In this document: positions 1-7,709 of the stretch, piece after piece
Position numbering within the stretch: the first letter of the stretch is position 1
How the letters are laid out: every line of letters begins with the position of its first letter
Source: Acidobacteriota bacterium
Lineage (GTDB): Bacteria > Acidobacteriota > Terriglobia > Acidiferrales > UBA7541
DNA: 35,744 nucleotides
Assembly (NCBI GenBank): GCA_003223295.1
Contig: QHYM01000119.1
Location: 1-35,744 of the forward strand
Direction: 5' to 3'
Notes under the pieces: model-generated
What the model was told of the DNA's origin: nothing
The model's database searches: none
What the model saw: only the letters and a program-made list of their open reading frames with translations
Position numbers and translations under genes: made by a program

Positions 1-84
1 CATCAGTGGGGCGGCTTGTTGACGGGATTCAATAGTGCGGGAGAGCGGCTCATCAATAAGTTGCGCAAACAGTTGAAGAAATAG
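1..84 (+). CDS. C-terminal end of an unidentified protein (partial)
   Basis: Frame 1 is open from the first base to a TAG at 82-84 and encodes 27 residues, HQWGGLLTGF at the start and a basic tail LRKQLKK. The rest lies outside the window. The basic, lysine-rich end is compatible with a cytoplasmic tail, but no family can be named from so short a piece. About 100 nt without a gene separate it from the next start. It could be a chance open frame, but the composition is protein-like. Confidence 0.45.
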   Translation, partial: HQWGGLLTGFNSAGERLINKLRKQLKK

Positions 85-188
85 CGGGAAGAGCGACTTA
101 GTGAACACCGGTTCCAGAACTTAAGCCACGCAGCTTTTTTCTGCTTAAAAGTCCACAGGATTGCCTCAATATGTGTCAGACTATAGGT

Positions 189-434
189 ATGGCACGTGGG
201 TGGGAAAGCAAGGACGTAGAAGCCCAGGTTGAAGCGACGCAAGCTCCACAGCAGAAAGTCCTTCAGGGAAACAAGTCTCCCGAGCAGGTCCAACGGGAGC
301 AGGAGCGCAAGGATTTGCAGCTATCCCGCGTCCGCATAGTGAACGACCTCGCCTCCGCGACGCACCCCAACCACCGCAAATCGCTCGAAGCGGCTCTCGC
401 CCATCTGGACAAGAAAATCTCCGAACTCGCCTAG
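189..434 (+). CDS. Small conserved hypothetical protein (MARGWESK type)
   Basis: This is an 81-residue, charged, helix-prone protein with no signal peptide or membrane segment. It begins MARGWESKDVEAQ, is rich in Gln, Glu and Lys, and ends in a Leu-heptad-like segment (LEAALAHLDKKISELA) that could form a short coiled coil. I chose the ATG at 189 over the in-frame ATG at 171 because the MARGWESK start is one I associate with small Acidobacteria proteins; neither start has a strong ribosome site. No function is known to me. The gene stands alone, convergent with the downstream protease gene. Confidence 0.65.
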   Translation: MARGWESKDVEAQVEATQAPQQKVLQGNKSPEQVQREQERKDLQLSRVRIVNDLASATHPNHRKSLEAALAHLDKKISELA

Positions 435-508
435 CTTCACCAAGCAAGATGTGCGCGGGCTCAGCAACCTGCGCGCCGTGCCTGCTTTTTTCTGGCGCTC
501 GAGGGTAT

Positions 509-2035
509 TCAAGGCCTTTGCCAGAACAGGCAATGTCCTCTCATGCTCACGCCACATGACGAGCCATGCCCGCTCCCTGGGCGCAATATCCGGCTCGCCA
601 CGGCAGGGCGCCGAAACGTGACCACCACGATGACCCCGGACTCCGCGGCTTCTCCCGCTCGTCTCCCCGGGGCAAACCGCCACTGCTGGACGGCGCCTAC
701 GGTTGACCGCGTCAACGATTCCAAGTCGCGCACCACGTGCATGGAGGTAACGCGGCCGTCCCGGTCCACAATTTCATTCAAAATGACGCTGCCTTCCCCA
801 ATGCTATTGGGAGGGTATTCAGGCTCCAGCGTGAAGATGGGTAAAGCGCCGCGATCCTTGGAGTCTGTTCCCGTCTCCTTATATTCGTGAACGCGAGCCG
901 TCATTTTGGGCAGATACGGCTGCGCAAACTGAAACACGATCCCGATTCGCGCTTCTACGGGGCGGCCATCGAGCCGTGCCGGAAGAAACGTCCAGGTTTG
1001 CACTGCGCCCAGCACTTCTTCCAGAAACGGAGACTGGCCCTGCACTACCCTGACATCCGTGAGCCTTCCCTTGGTATTCACATTGGCATCGAACAGGATT
1101 TCACCCCCAAAGAGCGCTTGCGGCGGAAAAGGCGCCGCCACCAGGGAGAGAGGAGTGGGACGCGTGAAACCCTTGGCACTCTCCGCAGGGCTTCCCGCTT
1201 GCGTGGTGGGTTCGAGCGTGGCGTGCCAAGGAATGTCGTGCTGCTGAAGCAGTGAAATCGCATAATGAATACGCACGGCCGCTCCCGGCGAAGGATCCAC
1301 CTGCTCTGCGGTCGTAACAAATGGAATGGCCGTGGGATGCAGCCAGCGCCCCTCGATGAACCCCACGACTTCTCCCGTCTCCTCGGAGATCACCGGAGAG
1401 CCGCTCTGGCCCGGTATCACTTTCTGGCTATAAAGCAATAGCTCGATTTCGCGCCCTTTTTCCGTTCGCGTGTACTGGTAACTCAAAACCTCACCCTCCG
1501 CGCGATCTTCGAGGGGCGCGTCGAAGGTATACGCCTCTTCGAGGCTGGAGGGACGCAACGAAACCGAGAACACGTTTTTTCCAGGAGCAAGCCGTTCCGT
1601 CGCTAAAGGCAAGAACGCCACGCGGTAGCCTCCTTCAAACGGGTTGGGCTTCACCCGCAATACGGCAACATCGTGTTCCCAATCCGTGGCTACCACCTCG
1701 GCTTTCAGCAAACGGCGTTGTCCTGTGGGCAGCTCCACCAACACATGGGGCTGTCCCCCGTCTCGAAACGAGTGCATGAGGTGCGCCGCGGTAACCAGAT
1801 AGCCGTCCTCGTTGATGAAAAAAGCGTTTCCGTAAAAGAGATAGTGATAGCCCTTCTCGGAAGGATCTTGATCCAAAGGGTAAACAACCGGGCAAATCGC
1901 TGCCGCCGGGCCAGCCTCACCCGGCGCCTTCTCCGATGCCCTTGCAGCTGCTGCGTAAGAGAAGAACAACACTATGGCAATCAACAACGTCGCGGCCGCA
2001 TTGCGATAATTTCTAACGGCGATTTTTGCTGGCAT
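509..2035 (-). CDS. Secreted trypsin-like serine protease with two TonB-C-like domains
   Basis: The 508-residue protein has an N-terminal hydrophobic segment at about 15-32 that reads as a signal peptide or anchor. A trypsin-fold protease domain follows, with the triad visible as His85 (VTAAHLMHS), Asp122 (WEHDVAVLRV) and Ser211 (PGQSGSPV). After about residue 280 there are two TonB-C-like units, around 290-355 (GRLTDVRVVQGQ...VQTWTFLPARLDGRPV) and 385-457 (GRVTSMHVVRDL...VQQWRFAPGRRAG). Each has the pattern of the C-terminal energy-transducer fold. The start has a good ribosome site (GGCGGAG, 7 nt spacing). It probably acts in the periplasm. The last 50 residues are low complexity. Protease identity is firm, the TonB-C assignment is likely, and the substrate is unknown. 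Confidence 0.85.
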   Translation of the reverse strand: MPAKIAVRNYRNAAATLLIAIVLFFSYAAAARASEKAPGEAGPAAAICPVVYPLDQDPSEKGYHYLFYGNAFFINEDGYLVTAAHLMHSFRDGGQPHVLVELPTGQRRLLKAEVVATDWEHDVAVLRVKPNPFEGGYRVAFLPLATERLAPGKNVFSVSLRPSSLEEAYTFDAPLEDRAEGEVLSYQYTRTEKGREIELLLYSQKVIPGQSGSPVISEETGEVVGFIEGRWLHPTAIPFVTTAEQVDPSPGAAVRIHYAISLLQQHDIPWHATLEPTTQAGSPAESAKGFTRPTPLSLVAAPFPPQALFGGEILFDANVNTKGRLTDVRVVQGQSPFLEEVLGAVQTWTFLPARLDGRPVEARIGIVFQFAQPYLPKMTARVHEYKETGTDSKDRGALPIFTLEPEYPPNSIGEGSVILNEIVDRDGRVTSMHVVRDLESLTRSTVGAVQQWRFAPGRRAGEAAESGVIVVVTFRRPAVASRILRPGSGHGSSCGVSMRGHCLFWQRP

Positions 2036-2221
2036 GGGAAAACTCCGCCAGAGTTCAGTCTAGTTGGTAAAGCCCTCGGGCGGGGACGGCCGGGGCAATC
2101 GCGAGGAAAGTGGGGCTGAGAAACTTACAGCGATTCCAACTTCCATCTTAACCTCATTTTGAGAGCGGGCGCAATTCCTAGGAACTGGATCTTCGAACCG
2201 AGCCCCATACGCACGAACCAC

Positions 2222-2249
2222 TTGAATCTCAGGCCTGAAGCGGTATCGT
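2222..2249 (+). promoter_or_regulatory. Candidate sigma-70 promoter of the nitrilase gene
   Basis: TTGAAT at 2222-2227 and TATCGT at 2244-2249 are separated by 16 nt. A start point 7-8 nt downstream would fall at or next to the ATG at 2257, so the message may be leaderless. No Shine-Dalgarno sequence lies before that ATG, which agrees. This is a pattern match only. Confidence 0.4.
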
Positions 2250-2256
2250 TTACGTC

Positions 2257-3297
2257 ATGCCGGATGACGATTCCAAAAAGCAGACAACCGAGCCTACGCC
2301 ACAGCGTTTCAAGGTAGCCGTGGTTCAGGCTTCTCCGGTTGTATTCAATCGCGAGCGAACCCTGCAAAAAGTCCAGGTCCTTGCGGGCGAAGCGGGGCGC
2401 AAGGGCGCCCAACTTGTACTTTTCCCCGAAGCTTTTGTCTCCGGCTACCCAAGAGGGCTCGATTTTGGGGCGGTGGTCGGCTCGCGCACGGAACAGGGCC
2501 GCGAAGACTTCCGCCGCTATTGGGACAGCAGCGTGGATGTTCCGGGGCCCGCGGTCGATGAACTTTCCCATGCCGCGCGGGACAATTCCATCTACCTGGT
2601 TATCGGTGTCGTCGAGCGTGATGGCGGGACGCTCTATTGCTGCGTACTGTTTTTCGCGCCGGACGGGGCCTTCCTGGGAAAACATCGCAAGATCATGCCC
2701 ACTGGCTCGGAAAGATTGGTGTGGGGTTTCGGCGATGGCTCCACAATGCCGGTGTTTGACACTCCCCTGGGCAAGCTCGGTGCGGTGATCTGTTGGGAGA
2801 ACTATCTGCCTCTAATGCGCGCCGCGATGTACGCCAAAGACATCGAGATTTATTGCGCGCCTACTGCGGACATGCGCGACTCCTGGATTGCTTCAATGCG
2901 CCACATCGCGATCGAAGGACGTTGCTTCGTGCTCTCGTGCAATCAATTCAATCGACGCAGCGATTTTCCGCCGGATTATCGTTCCAATTTTGGCGAGGAT
3001 CCCGACGCCATTGTCTGCCGTGGGGGCAGTTGTATCGTCGATCCTTTCGGGAATTTCCTCGCGGGGCCCAACTTGGAAGGCGAAGCTGTGCTGATTGCTG
3101 AGATCGATCGCGCCCAGATTGTCCGGGGAAAATACGACTTGGATGTGGTCGGACACTATGCCCGGCCGGATATCTTTCAGCTTCATGTGGACGCGCGCGC
3201 AAAGCAACCCGTAAACATCCACGATGCCGGGCCTAGCGAAAAAGAGGAACCTGCTGTGCCGGCCACGCGTCAAGCAATCGCCCGGTCCGCCGACTAA
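2257..3297 (+). CDS. Nitrilase (carbon-nitrogen hydrolase family)
   Basis: The 346-residue cytoplasmic enzyme shows the full nitrilase triad: Glu58 (LFPEAFVSGYPRG), Lys145 (KHRKIMPTGSERLVWG) and Cys179 (GAVICWENYLPL). The ICWENY block and the GSERLVWGFGDGS stretch are those of true nitrilases, which convert R-CN and two waters to a carboxylic acid and ammonia, rather than of amidases or ureases. Length fits the family. The N-terminal 17 residues are an extra polar extension, and the C-terminal 30 residues are also non-conserved. The substrate (aliphatic, aromatic or cyanide-derived) cannot be read from sequence. The gene is monocistronic and convergent with the MBL-PilZ gene, 17 nt away. Confidence 0.9.
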   Translation: MPDDDSKKQTTEPTPQRFKVAVVQASPVVFNRERTLQKVQVLAGEAGRKGAQLVLFPEAFVSGYPRGLDFGAVVGSRTEQGREDFRRYWDSSVDVPGPAVDELSHAARDNSIYLVIGVVERDGGTLYCCVLFFAPDGAFLGKHRKIMPTGSERLVWGFGDGSTMPVFDTPLGKLGAVICWENYLPLMRAAMYAKDIEIYCAPTADMRDSWIASMRHIAIEGRCFVLSCNQFNRRSDFPPDYRSNFGEDPDAIVCRGGSCIVDPFGNFLAGPNLEGEAVLIAEIDRAQIVRGKYDLDVVGHYARPDIFQLHVDARAKQPVNIHDAGPSEKEEPAVPATRQAIARSAD

Positions 3298-3314
3298 CAG
3301 CGTCGCGCCTTCTT

Positions 3315-4484
3315 CTAATCGGTAAACACCACTCCCACCGCCACGCGCCCCTTCTCTTTCGCGTCCTCAACGCGCACCACGTATCCCCTCAACTGGATGT
3401 GTTGTTCCCGATTGGTTCCCGGCGCGTCCATCGTGACTCTCAGCTCTGATTGCAATTGCGGCAGGTGCTTCAGCGTAATCAGCGCGCCCTGGAGGGACAG
3501 GTCGCAAACTACTGTCTCTTCCACGAATTCCTTTCCGCCTTCGGTCAGCCCGCAGACTCTCGCCTGGAACTGCACTTCCCGCCGAAGCGCCGTGCGCGTC
3601 CGCGGCATGTGGGCTTGTACAGGTTCTCCGGGCGCTCCCAGCGTAATCACCATGCCCTCGCTCGCCGCAAACACTGAATCAAATTCTTCCCTGGCTTGCC
3701 GCAGAATCGAATCCACCGTGCGGTCCGTCGAATCCGGGTCGTGATGAAACAGCACCAGTGTTTTCGCGCCCGCTTGCCGTGCCACCTTCACTCCCTCGAG
3801 CCAGGAAGAATGTCCCCACCCTTTCCTGAGGCTCCCCAACTGCTCAGGCGTATACTGCGCGTCATTGATGAAGATATCCGCGCCGGCAGCCAATTCCCGC
3901 AGGCTTTCGTCCAGCTTTGCGTTTCCCGGCTCATTATCCGTGGCGTAGGCCACCGTCCCCGCGGGCGTCTCGATTCGAAATCCCAGGCAGCCTTGCGGAT
4001 GATTCAGCCAGTGCGAGGTGACTTTGTTCTCACCAATGGTGAACGATTCCCCTCCATCCACCTCCTGAAATCTCCTTTTCGCGCTCATCACGGACATGTC
4101 CACGGGAAAATAGGGGACGGCCATCTGCGCCTCAAACACCTGTTTCAGGCTGTCGCGTCCCAAAAACTTCGAGCGGAAGCTATAAAACTGAAATTCATTC
4201 TTTTCCACGTACAGTGGCGCGAAGAACGGAACTCCCTGAATGTGGTCCCAGTGATAGTGGGTGATCAGGATGTGTGTTCCCTGGCCCTTTCCACCACCGG
4301 GCGAGGTCCAGCGGTTTCCCAGCATGCGCAGTCCCGTCCCGCAGTCCAATATGAATTGAGTGCCGTCCGGCGCTTCCAGTTCCAGGCACGGTGTGTTGCC
4401 GCCGTAGCGCCACGTGGCGGGATCCACGGTCGGTGTAGACCCGCGCACGCCCCAAAAATTCAGTTTTGTAATCGGAGCCGCCAT
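3315..4484 (-). CDS. Metallo-beta-lactamase-fold hydrolase fused to a C-terminal PilZ domain
   Basis: Residues 1-280 form an MBL-fold hydrolase of the RNase Z/phosphodiesterase-like type. It begins FWGVRGSTP and shows the metal motif THYHWDH (His76, His78, Asp80, His81), followed by ATDNEP and LFHHDPDSTD, where further metal ligands usually lie. Residues 295-389 look like a PilZ domain with both halves of the c-di-GMP-binding signature, RxxxR at 297-301 and DxSxxG at 328-333 (DLSLQG). No signal peptide is seen, so the protein is cytoplasmic. The inference is a hydrolase whose activity is gated by c-di-GMP. The substrate is unknown. The gene has no operon partner. A weak AGGA lies close to the ATG. 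Confidence 0.85.
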   Translation of the reverse strand: MAAPITKLNFWGVRGSTPTVDPATWRYGGNTPCLELEAPDGTQFILDCGTGLRMLGNRWTSPGGGKGQGTHILITHYHWDHIQGVPFFAPLYVEKNEFQFYSFRSKFLGRDSLKQVFEAQMAVPYFPVDMSVMSAKRRFQEVDGGESFTIGENKVTSHWLNHPQGCLGFRIETPAGTVAYATDNEPGNAKLDESLRELAAGADIFINDAQYTPEQLGSLRKGWGHSSWLEGVKVARQAGAKTLVLFHHDPDSTDRTVDSILRQAREEFDSVFAASEGMVITLGAPGEPVQAHMPRTRTALRREVQFQARVCGLTEGGKEFVEETVVCDLSLQGALITLKHLPQLQSELRVTMDAPGTNREQHIQLRGYVVRVEDAKEKGRVAVGVVFTD

Positions 4485-4669
4485 ATCCTGAACGCAATTC
4501 CCTCGTGAAATGGCTCGCCCCGCACCAACACACGCGCGAGGAGCAGGCTTGCTTCATCGTCGCAGCCGTTGGCAAGACCGTCAATCCATTCCGGCAGCCA
4601 CGGTGTCAAAGTGCCTAATAAGCGTGTCGGATTGCTGCGTTAGCCGCCCGGGGCGCGTAGAATGAGGTC

Positions 4670-5653
4670 ATGGTTGGGCATTCCCACGGCCAAGGCCCCG
4701 ATTGCGGCCAAGATCACAACCACAGCCATGCCGGTCATTCTCATAGTCACGCCAGCCACGTTCATCCCACATTGCAACCTTCCGTCCTTGGCTGGGCTAT
4801 GGTTTTCACTCTCGGCCTGGTCGTCGCTGAAGTTTTCGGAGGCATTCTCGGCCGCAGCGTCGCGCTCCTCAATGACGCCGTTCATAACCTTTCCGACGTT
4901 CCCGCGCTCGGCATCTCCTATCTCGCCATGCGCTGGGCCGAACGCCCCGCCGACAGCGAGAAAACCTACGGCTATCATCGCGCCGGTACACTTGCCGCTT
5001 TTACGAACGCCTTCGTCCTCGTCTTGCTTGCCCTTTGGCTGGGATATGAAGCTGTGGAGCGCTTCCGCTCTCCTGTCGAAGTCGTCGAGCAATGGATGAT
5101 CTGGACCTCCGTCGCCGCGCTGGCGGTGAACGGCGGCATCACTTTGGCGCTGGTCCGCGGGCGGCGTGACCTCAATCTCCGCAGCATCTTGATTCACAAT
5201 TTTGGCGACGCCCTTTCCAACATTGCCATCATCATCGGCGCGGTCGTCATTGGAATGACCGGCGCGCACTGGATCGACCCTCTTCTCGGCCTGGCCATCG
5301 GTCTGCTTGTGCTCTGGTCCAGCATCGGCATCCTGCGCGAATCGTCGCACATTCTTCTCGAAGGCCGCCCCCATGATTTGCAGGTCGAGGAAGTCGCCCG
5401 CGCCATCCTGACTGTCGAGGGCGTACAGGAAGTTCACGACGTCCACCTCTGGTCGCTCGGCGGCGGGCATAATGCTCTCAGTCTCCACGCGCGCATCCCG
5501 GACATGCATCTCGACGAGTGCGAACGCTTACTCGACGCCATCAAGCAGGTTGCCGCGAAACAATTTCGCATCGAGCACACCACCGTCCAGCTCGAGCGCG
5601 CCGGATTGCCTGCCCAATCCGGCTATGTCATGCCCGAACCCGCCAAAAAGTAA
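4670..5653 (+). CDS. Cation diffusion facilitator (CzcD/ZitB-like Zn/Co exporter)
   Basis: The 327-residue inner-membrane protein has a His-rich cytoplasmic N-terminus (about ten His in the first 32 residues), six predicted transmembrane helices, and a C-terminal cytoplasmic dimerisation domain from about 230. The transport site is visible as HxxxD in helix 2 (His72, Asp76 in LLNDAVHNLSD) and HxxxD in helix 5 (His176, Asp180 in IHNFGDALSN). This combination is typical of the Zn/Co/Cd-exporting CDF branch working as a proton antiporter. The HLWSLGGGHNALSLH stretch in the C-terminal domain is also family-typical. No metal-responsive regulator is adjacent. The start has a close GAGG. Confidence 0.92.
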   Translation: MVGHSHGQGPDCGQDHNHSHAGHSHSHASHVHPTLQPSVLGWAMVFTLGLVVAEVFGGILGRSVALLNDAVHNLSDVPALGISYLAMRWAERPADSEKTYGYHRAGTLAAFTNAFVLVLLALWLGYEAVERFRSPVEVVEQWMIWTSVAALAVNGGITLALVRGRRDLNLRSILIHNFGDALSNIAIIIGAVVIGMTGAHWIDPLLGLAIGLLVLWSSIGILRESSHILLEGRPHDLQVEEVARAILTVEGVQEVHDVHLWSLGGGHNALSLHARIPDMHLDECERLLDAIKQVAAKQFRIEHTTVQLERAGLPAQSGYVMPEPAKK

Positions 5654-5680
5654 GCCCCTCTCCCTTATTCCTTTCTACTG

Positions 5681-5689
5681 TGTTATAAA
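5681..5689 (+). promoter_or_regulatory. Candidate extended -10 promoter of the zinc-ribbon gene
   Basis: TGT followed by TATAAA at 5684-5689 makes an extended -10 element with no clear -35. Initiation about 7 nt downstream would put the transcript start at about 5696, only a few bases before the GTG at 5699, so that gene may be nearly leaderless or start further in. Confidence 0.4.
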
Positions 5690-5698
5690 CGTGCAGCC

Positions 5699-5917
5699 GT
5701 GAATTTCACCGCGAATCCGAAGTTTGCCGGGGACTCTCAGCCGGCAAAGGCCTGCGATTCCCTTGAGGTGCCTTCGCAAGCTGGCCAGGTTTCGGCCCTC
5801 CGAAACGAAGATCCCTCGCGGTATTGCCCGGTTTGCTCGCAGCGGTTGGAGTCGCGTCGTTGCAAGTTGATCTGCTCGGTCTGCGGCTATTACATGTCCT
5901 GCGCGGACTACTATTAG
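5699..5917 (+). CDS. Small zinc-ribbon protein ending CGYYMSCADYY
   Basis: This is a 72-residue protein with a poorly conserved first half and a dense cysteine block at the end: CPVC (residues 43-46), then RRCKLICSVCGYYMSCADYY. The two CxxC knuckles make a zinc ribbon likely, with extra Cys available. The C-terminal block matches a conserved protein I associate with Acidobacteria; function is unknown. The start is GTG at 5699 with no Shine-Dalgarno; an in-frame GTG further in (EVPSQ) is an alternative. It follows the CDF exporter by 45 nt, but a separate -10 element suggests its own promoter. It may bind metal or nucleic acid, which I cannot tell from sequence. Confidence 0.75.
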   Translation: MNFTANPKFAGDSQPAKACDSLEVPSQAGQVSALRNEDPSRYCPVCSQRLESRRCKLICSVCGYYMSCADYY

Positions 5918-5963
5918 CCGCTCTCTGGGGATCTACGAATCAGCCGCGGTGGCTTGCGGAAAT

Positions 5964-5992
5964 TTGACCGCCGCCAGGTCTTCGATTACGAT
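5964..5992 (+). promoter_or_regulatory. Sigma-70 promoter of the STAS gene
   Basis: TTGACC at 5964-5969 and TACGAT at 5987-5992 are spaced by exactly 17 nt and lie about 90 nt upstream of the STAS start. Five of six and four of six positions match the consensus hexamers. Confidence 0.6.
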
Positions 5993-6083
5993 TCATCGCT
6001 CCCGGTTAACCCTGATTTGATAAGCTTTACGGCTCCGGCACGGGTTGCCGCCGGAACCCCTTTCCGATGAGGAGGAAAATAAC

Positions 6084-6431
6084 GTGGCATTGAAGATGAC
6101 CAATCGTGAAGTGGATGGCGTCTCCGTGGTGGCGCTGGACGGACGCATCGTGCTCGGCGAAGAAAGCAACGCGCTGCGCGAGAAAGTGAAAAGCCTCATC
6201 GCCGCGGGAAAAAAGAAAATTGTCCTCAACATGGACAACGTTACGTTCATCGACAGCGCCGGGCTGGGCACGCTCGTGGCCGCCCATCACAGCGCCAAAT
6301 CCCAGGGCGCCGGGCTGCGCCTCTGCCACCTCGGCAGCAAATTCCAGGAAGTCCTGCAAATCACCAAGTTGATGACCGTCTTCGATGTTTACAACACGGA
6401 AGCCGAAGCGGTCGCCAGCTTCTCGAAGTAG
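6084..6431 (+). CDS. STAS-domain anti-sigma factor antagonist
   Basis: This is a single STAS domain of 115 residues. The GTG at 6084 is the start because GGAGG at 6071-6075 sits 8 nt upstream; an earlier TTG at 6045 in the same frame has no such site. The key loop DNVTFIDSAGLGTL carries Ser58, the residue phosphorylated by anti-sigma kinases in the SpoIIAA/RsbV family. Phosphorylation switches binding to the kinase partner, which frees or traps a sigma factor. No HATPase kinase, phosphatase or sigma gene is adjacent, so the partner is encoded elsewhere. The gene has its own promoter and a perfect intrinsic terminator, so it is monocistronic. Confidence 0.92.
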   Translation: MALKMTNREVDGVSVVALDGRIVLGEESNALREKVKSLIAAGKKKIVLNMDNVTFIDSAGLGTLVAAHHSAKSQGAGLRLCHLGSKFQEVLQITKLMTVFDVYNTEAEAVASFSK

Positions 6432-6465
6432 CGTCGCTGTTTCGAACTGGGACTCTCCCAGGGAG

Positions 6466-6494
6466 CAGGGCACGTTTCCACGTGCCCTGTTTTT
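6466..6494 (+). terminator. Intrinsic terminator after the STAS gene
   Basis: CAGGGCACGT (6466-6475) and ACGTGCCCTG (6480-6489) form a perfect 10-bp stem with loop TTCC, followed by TTTTT at 6490-6494. It lies 35 nt after the STAS stop on the plus strand. Confidence 0.9.
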
Positions 6495-6525
6495 GTTTCC
6501 CTCATCTCGCGTTGTAGGTTTATCC

Positions 6526-7212
6526 ATGAAGTCCAAGCCCCAAGCGGTTGAGAAATCATTCAAAGCCACTCTCGAACGCATGCAGTCGAACCTCGGCTGG
6601 GTCATCGTTCGAATCCCTTTTGATGTTTCGAAAGTCTGGGGTGCTCGAGGCAGGCTGCGTGTCAAAGGCGAAATCAACGGCTTCCCGTTCCGCACCGCGC
6701 TCTTTCCCACGGGCAAGGGCTACCATTTCCTTCTCGTCAACAAGCGCATGCAAGCGGGCGCCAATGCGTGCGCGGGCCGCACGGCTCATTTTCGCCTCGA
6801 GCCAGACCTCGAAGTCCGTAAGGCCGTGATCCCGGCGGAATTGAAGCGCGCTCTTTCTGAGGAGCGCTCCCTCCAGCGTTGGTTCGACAATCTGAGTTAC
6901 TCGATCCGCAAATGGATCACCGACTGGATCGCGCAACCGAAAAGCGCCGAAGCCCGTGTGCGCCGCGCCGACCAAATTGCCGAGCAATTATTGACCACCA
7001 TGGAAGCAGAACTAGAACTGCCCCCGATTCTCAAAGCCGCATTCGCGCGCGATCCGCGCGCCTATGAGGGCTGGCAGTGCATGTCTCCCACGCACCGCCG
7101 CCACCAGTTGCTCAGCATCTTCCACTATCGCAATCCCGAGTCTCGCGAACGCCGCATCGCCAAAATGCTGGAAGAAGCCGCCGCCCGTGGGGGAAAGCGT
7201 GATCAGGAATAA
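6526..7212 (+). CDS. YdeI/OmdA-family protein with N-terminal DUF1905 domain
   Basis: The 228-residue cytoplasmic protein starts at the ATG at 6526, beyond the STAS terminator. Residues about 8-95 match the DUF1905 pattern (FKATLER...GWVIVRIPFDV...WGARGRLRVKGEINGFPFRTALFPTGKGYHFLLVNKRM). The C-terminal part (about 170-220) has the YdeI/OmdA signature around SPTHRRHQLLSIFHYRNPESRERRIAKML. The family has been linked to bacteriocin or antimicrobial-peptide tolerance in some bacteria, but the biochemical role is unclear. No strong ribosome site is visible. The 3' end overlaps the base of a terminator for the opposite strand. Confidence 0.85.
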   Translation: MKSKPQAVEKSFKATLERMQSNLGWVIVRIPFDVSKVWGARGRLRVKGEINGFPFRTALFPTGKGYHFLLVNKRMQAGANACAGRTAHFRLEPDLEVRKAVIPAELKRALSEERSLQRWFDNLSYSIRKWITDWIAQPKSAEARVRRADQIAEQLLTTMEAELELPPILKAAFARDPRAYEGWQCMSPTHRRHQLLSIFHYRNPESRERRIAKMLEEAAARGGKRDQE

Positions 7213-7243
7213 AAACGCGGAGGTCACGTCCGTGACTCTCCGC
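7211..7243 (-). terminator. Intrinsic terminator of the minus-strand hypothetical gene
   Basis: GCGGAG-GTCACG (7217-7228) and CGTGAC-T-CTCCGC (7231-7243) form a 12-bp stem with one bulged base and a 2-nt apex that will open to a larger loop. Read on the minus strand it is followed by G and TTTTT (plus-strand A run 7211-7215). It lies 31 nt past the stop of the gene at 7274-7678. Confidence 0.7.
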
Positions 7244-7273
7244 AAGAAATAGAAACCTGTCAAATAGGTTTGA

Positions 7274-7678
7274 TTAGCAGGAACGAAGCGAAGCCACGAG
7301 CTCGATATTCGCTTGAAGCCGGCGTCCAACCTGTACTGCCGCATAGCGCGCGCAAATCACGCGTTCCCGTTCGCTCCAGGCCGCAAGCACCGGCAGCTGC
7401 TTGCCAAAGAGCATTCCGAGCCCTTGGACAAAGCGGTAATAAACGCGCACCAAACCTAATCCGCCACGGGTAGGCTGTAGATTGGGAGTCAAATCGTGCA
7501 GGCCGGCAATCGTCTCGAAGTGTTGCGGCAAGAGGCGTCCATTTTCGACATGGGCGGCCGCAAGCACGCGGTCCGAGACTGGCAGTGCGGCAACTCCTGC
7601 CAGCACCGCCCTCCAATAGTAGAGGGCAAACTGCGACAGGGCTATCATCGAGATCGCAAATAGCATGGCAGCGAACAT
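7274..7678 (-). CDS. Hypothetical protein with N-terminal membrane segment
   Basis: The 134-residue protein has a hydrophobic N-terminus (MFAAMLFAISMIALSQFALY, about 1-22) that acts as a membrane anchor or uncleaved signal. A soluble, helix-rich domain with many Arg and Leu follows (LPVSDRVLAAAHVENG, YYRFVQGLGMLFG). I do not recognise a named domain. A hairpin terminator immediately downstream and a purine-rich stretch (GAGG) ahead of the ATG support a real gene. It is divergent from the DUF4440-like gene. Confidence 0.7.
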   Translation of the reverse strand: MFAAMLFAISMIALSQFALYYWRAVLAGVAALPVSDRVLAAAHVENGRLLPQHFETIAGLHDLTPNLQPTRGGLGLVRVYYRFVQGLGMLFGKQLPVLAAWSERERVICARYAAVQVGRRLQANIELVASLRSC

Positions 7679-7709
7679 CCCTCAGCCTCTAAAGGGATTC
7701 TGCTAGCGC

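Noticed and set aside
4640-5509. Minus-strand open frame opposite the CDF exporter
   Set aside because: It mirrors the real gene's codon pattern and shows no conserved motif.
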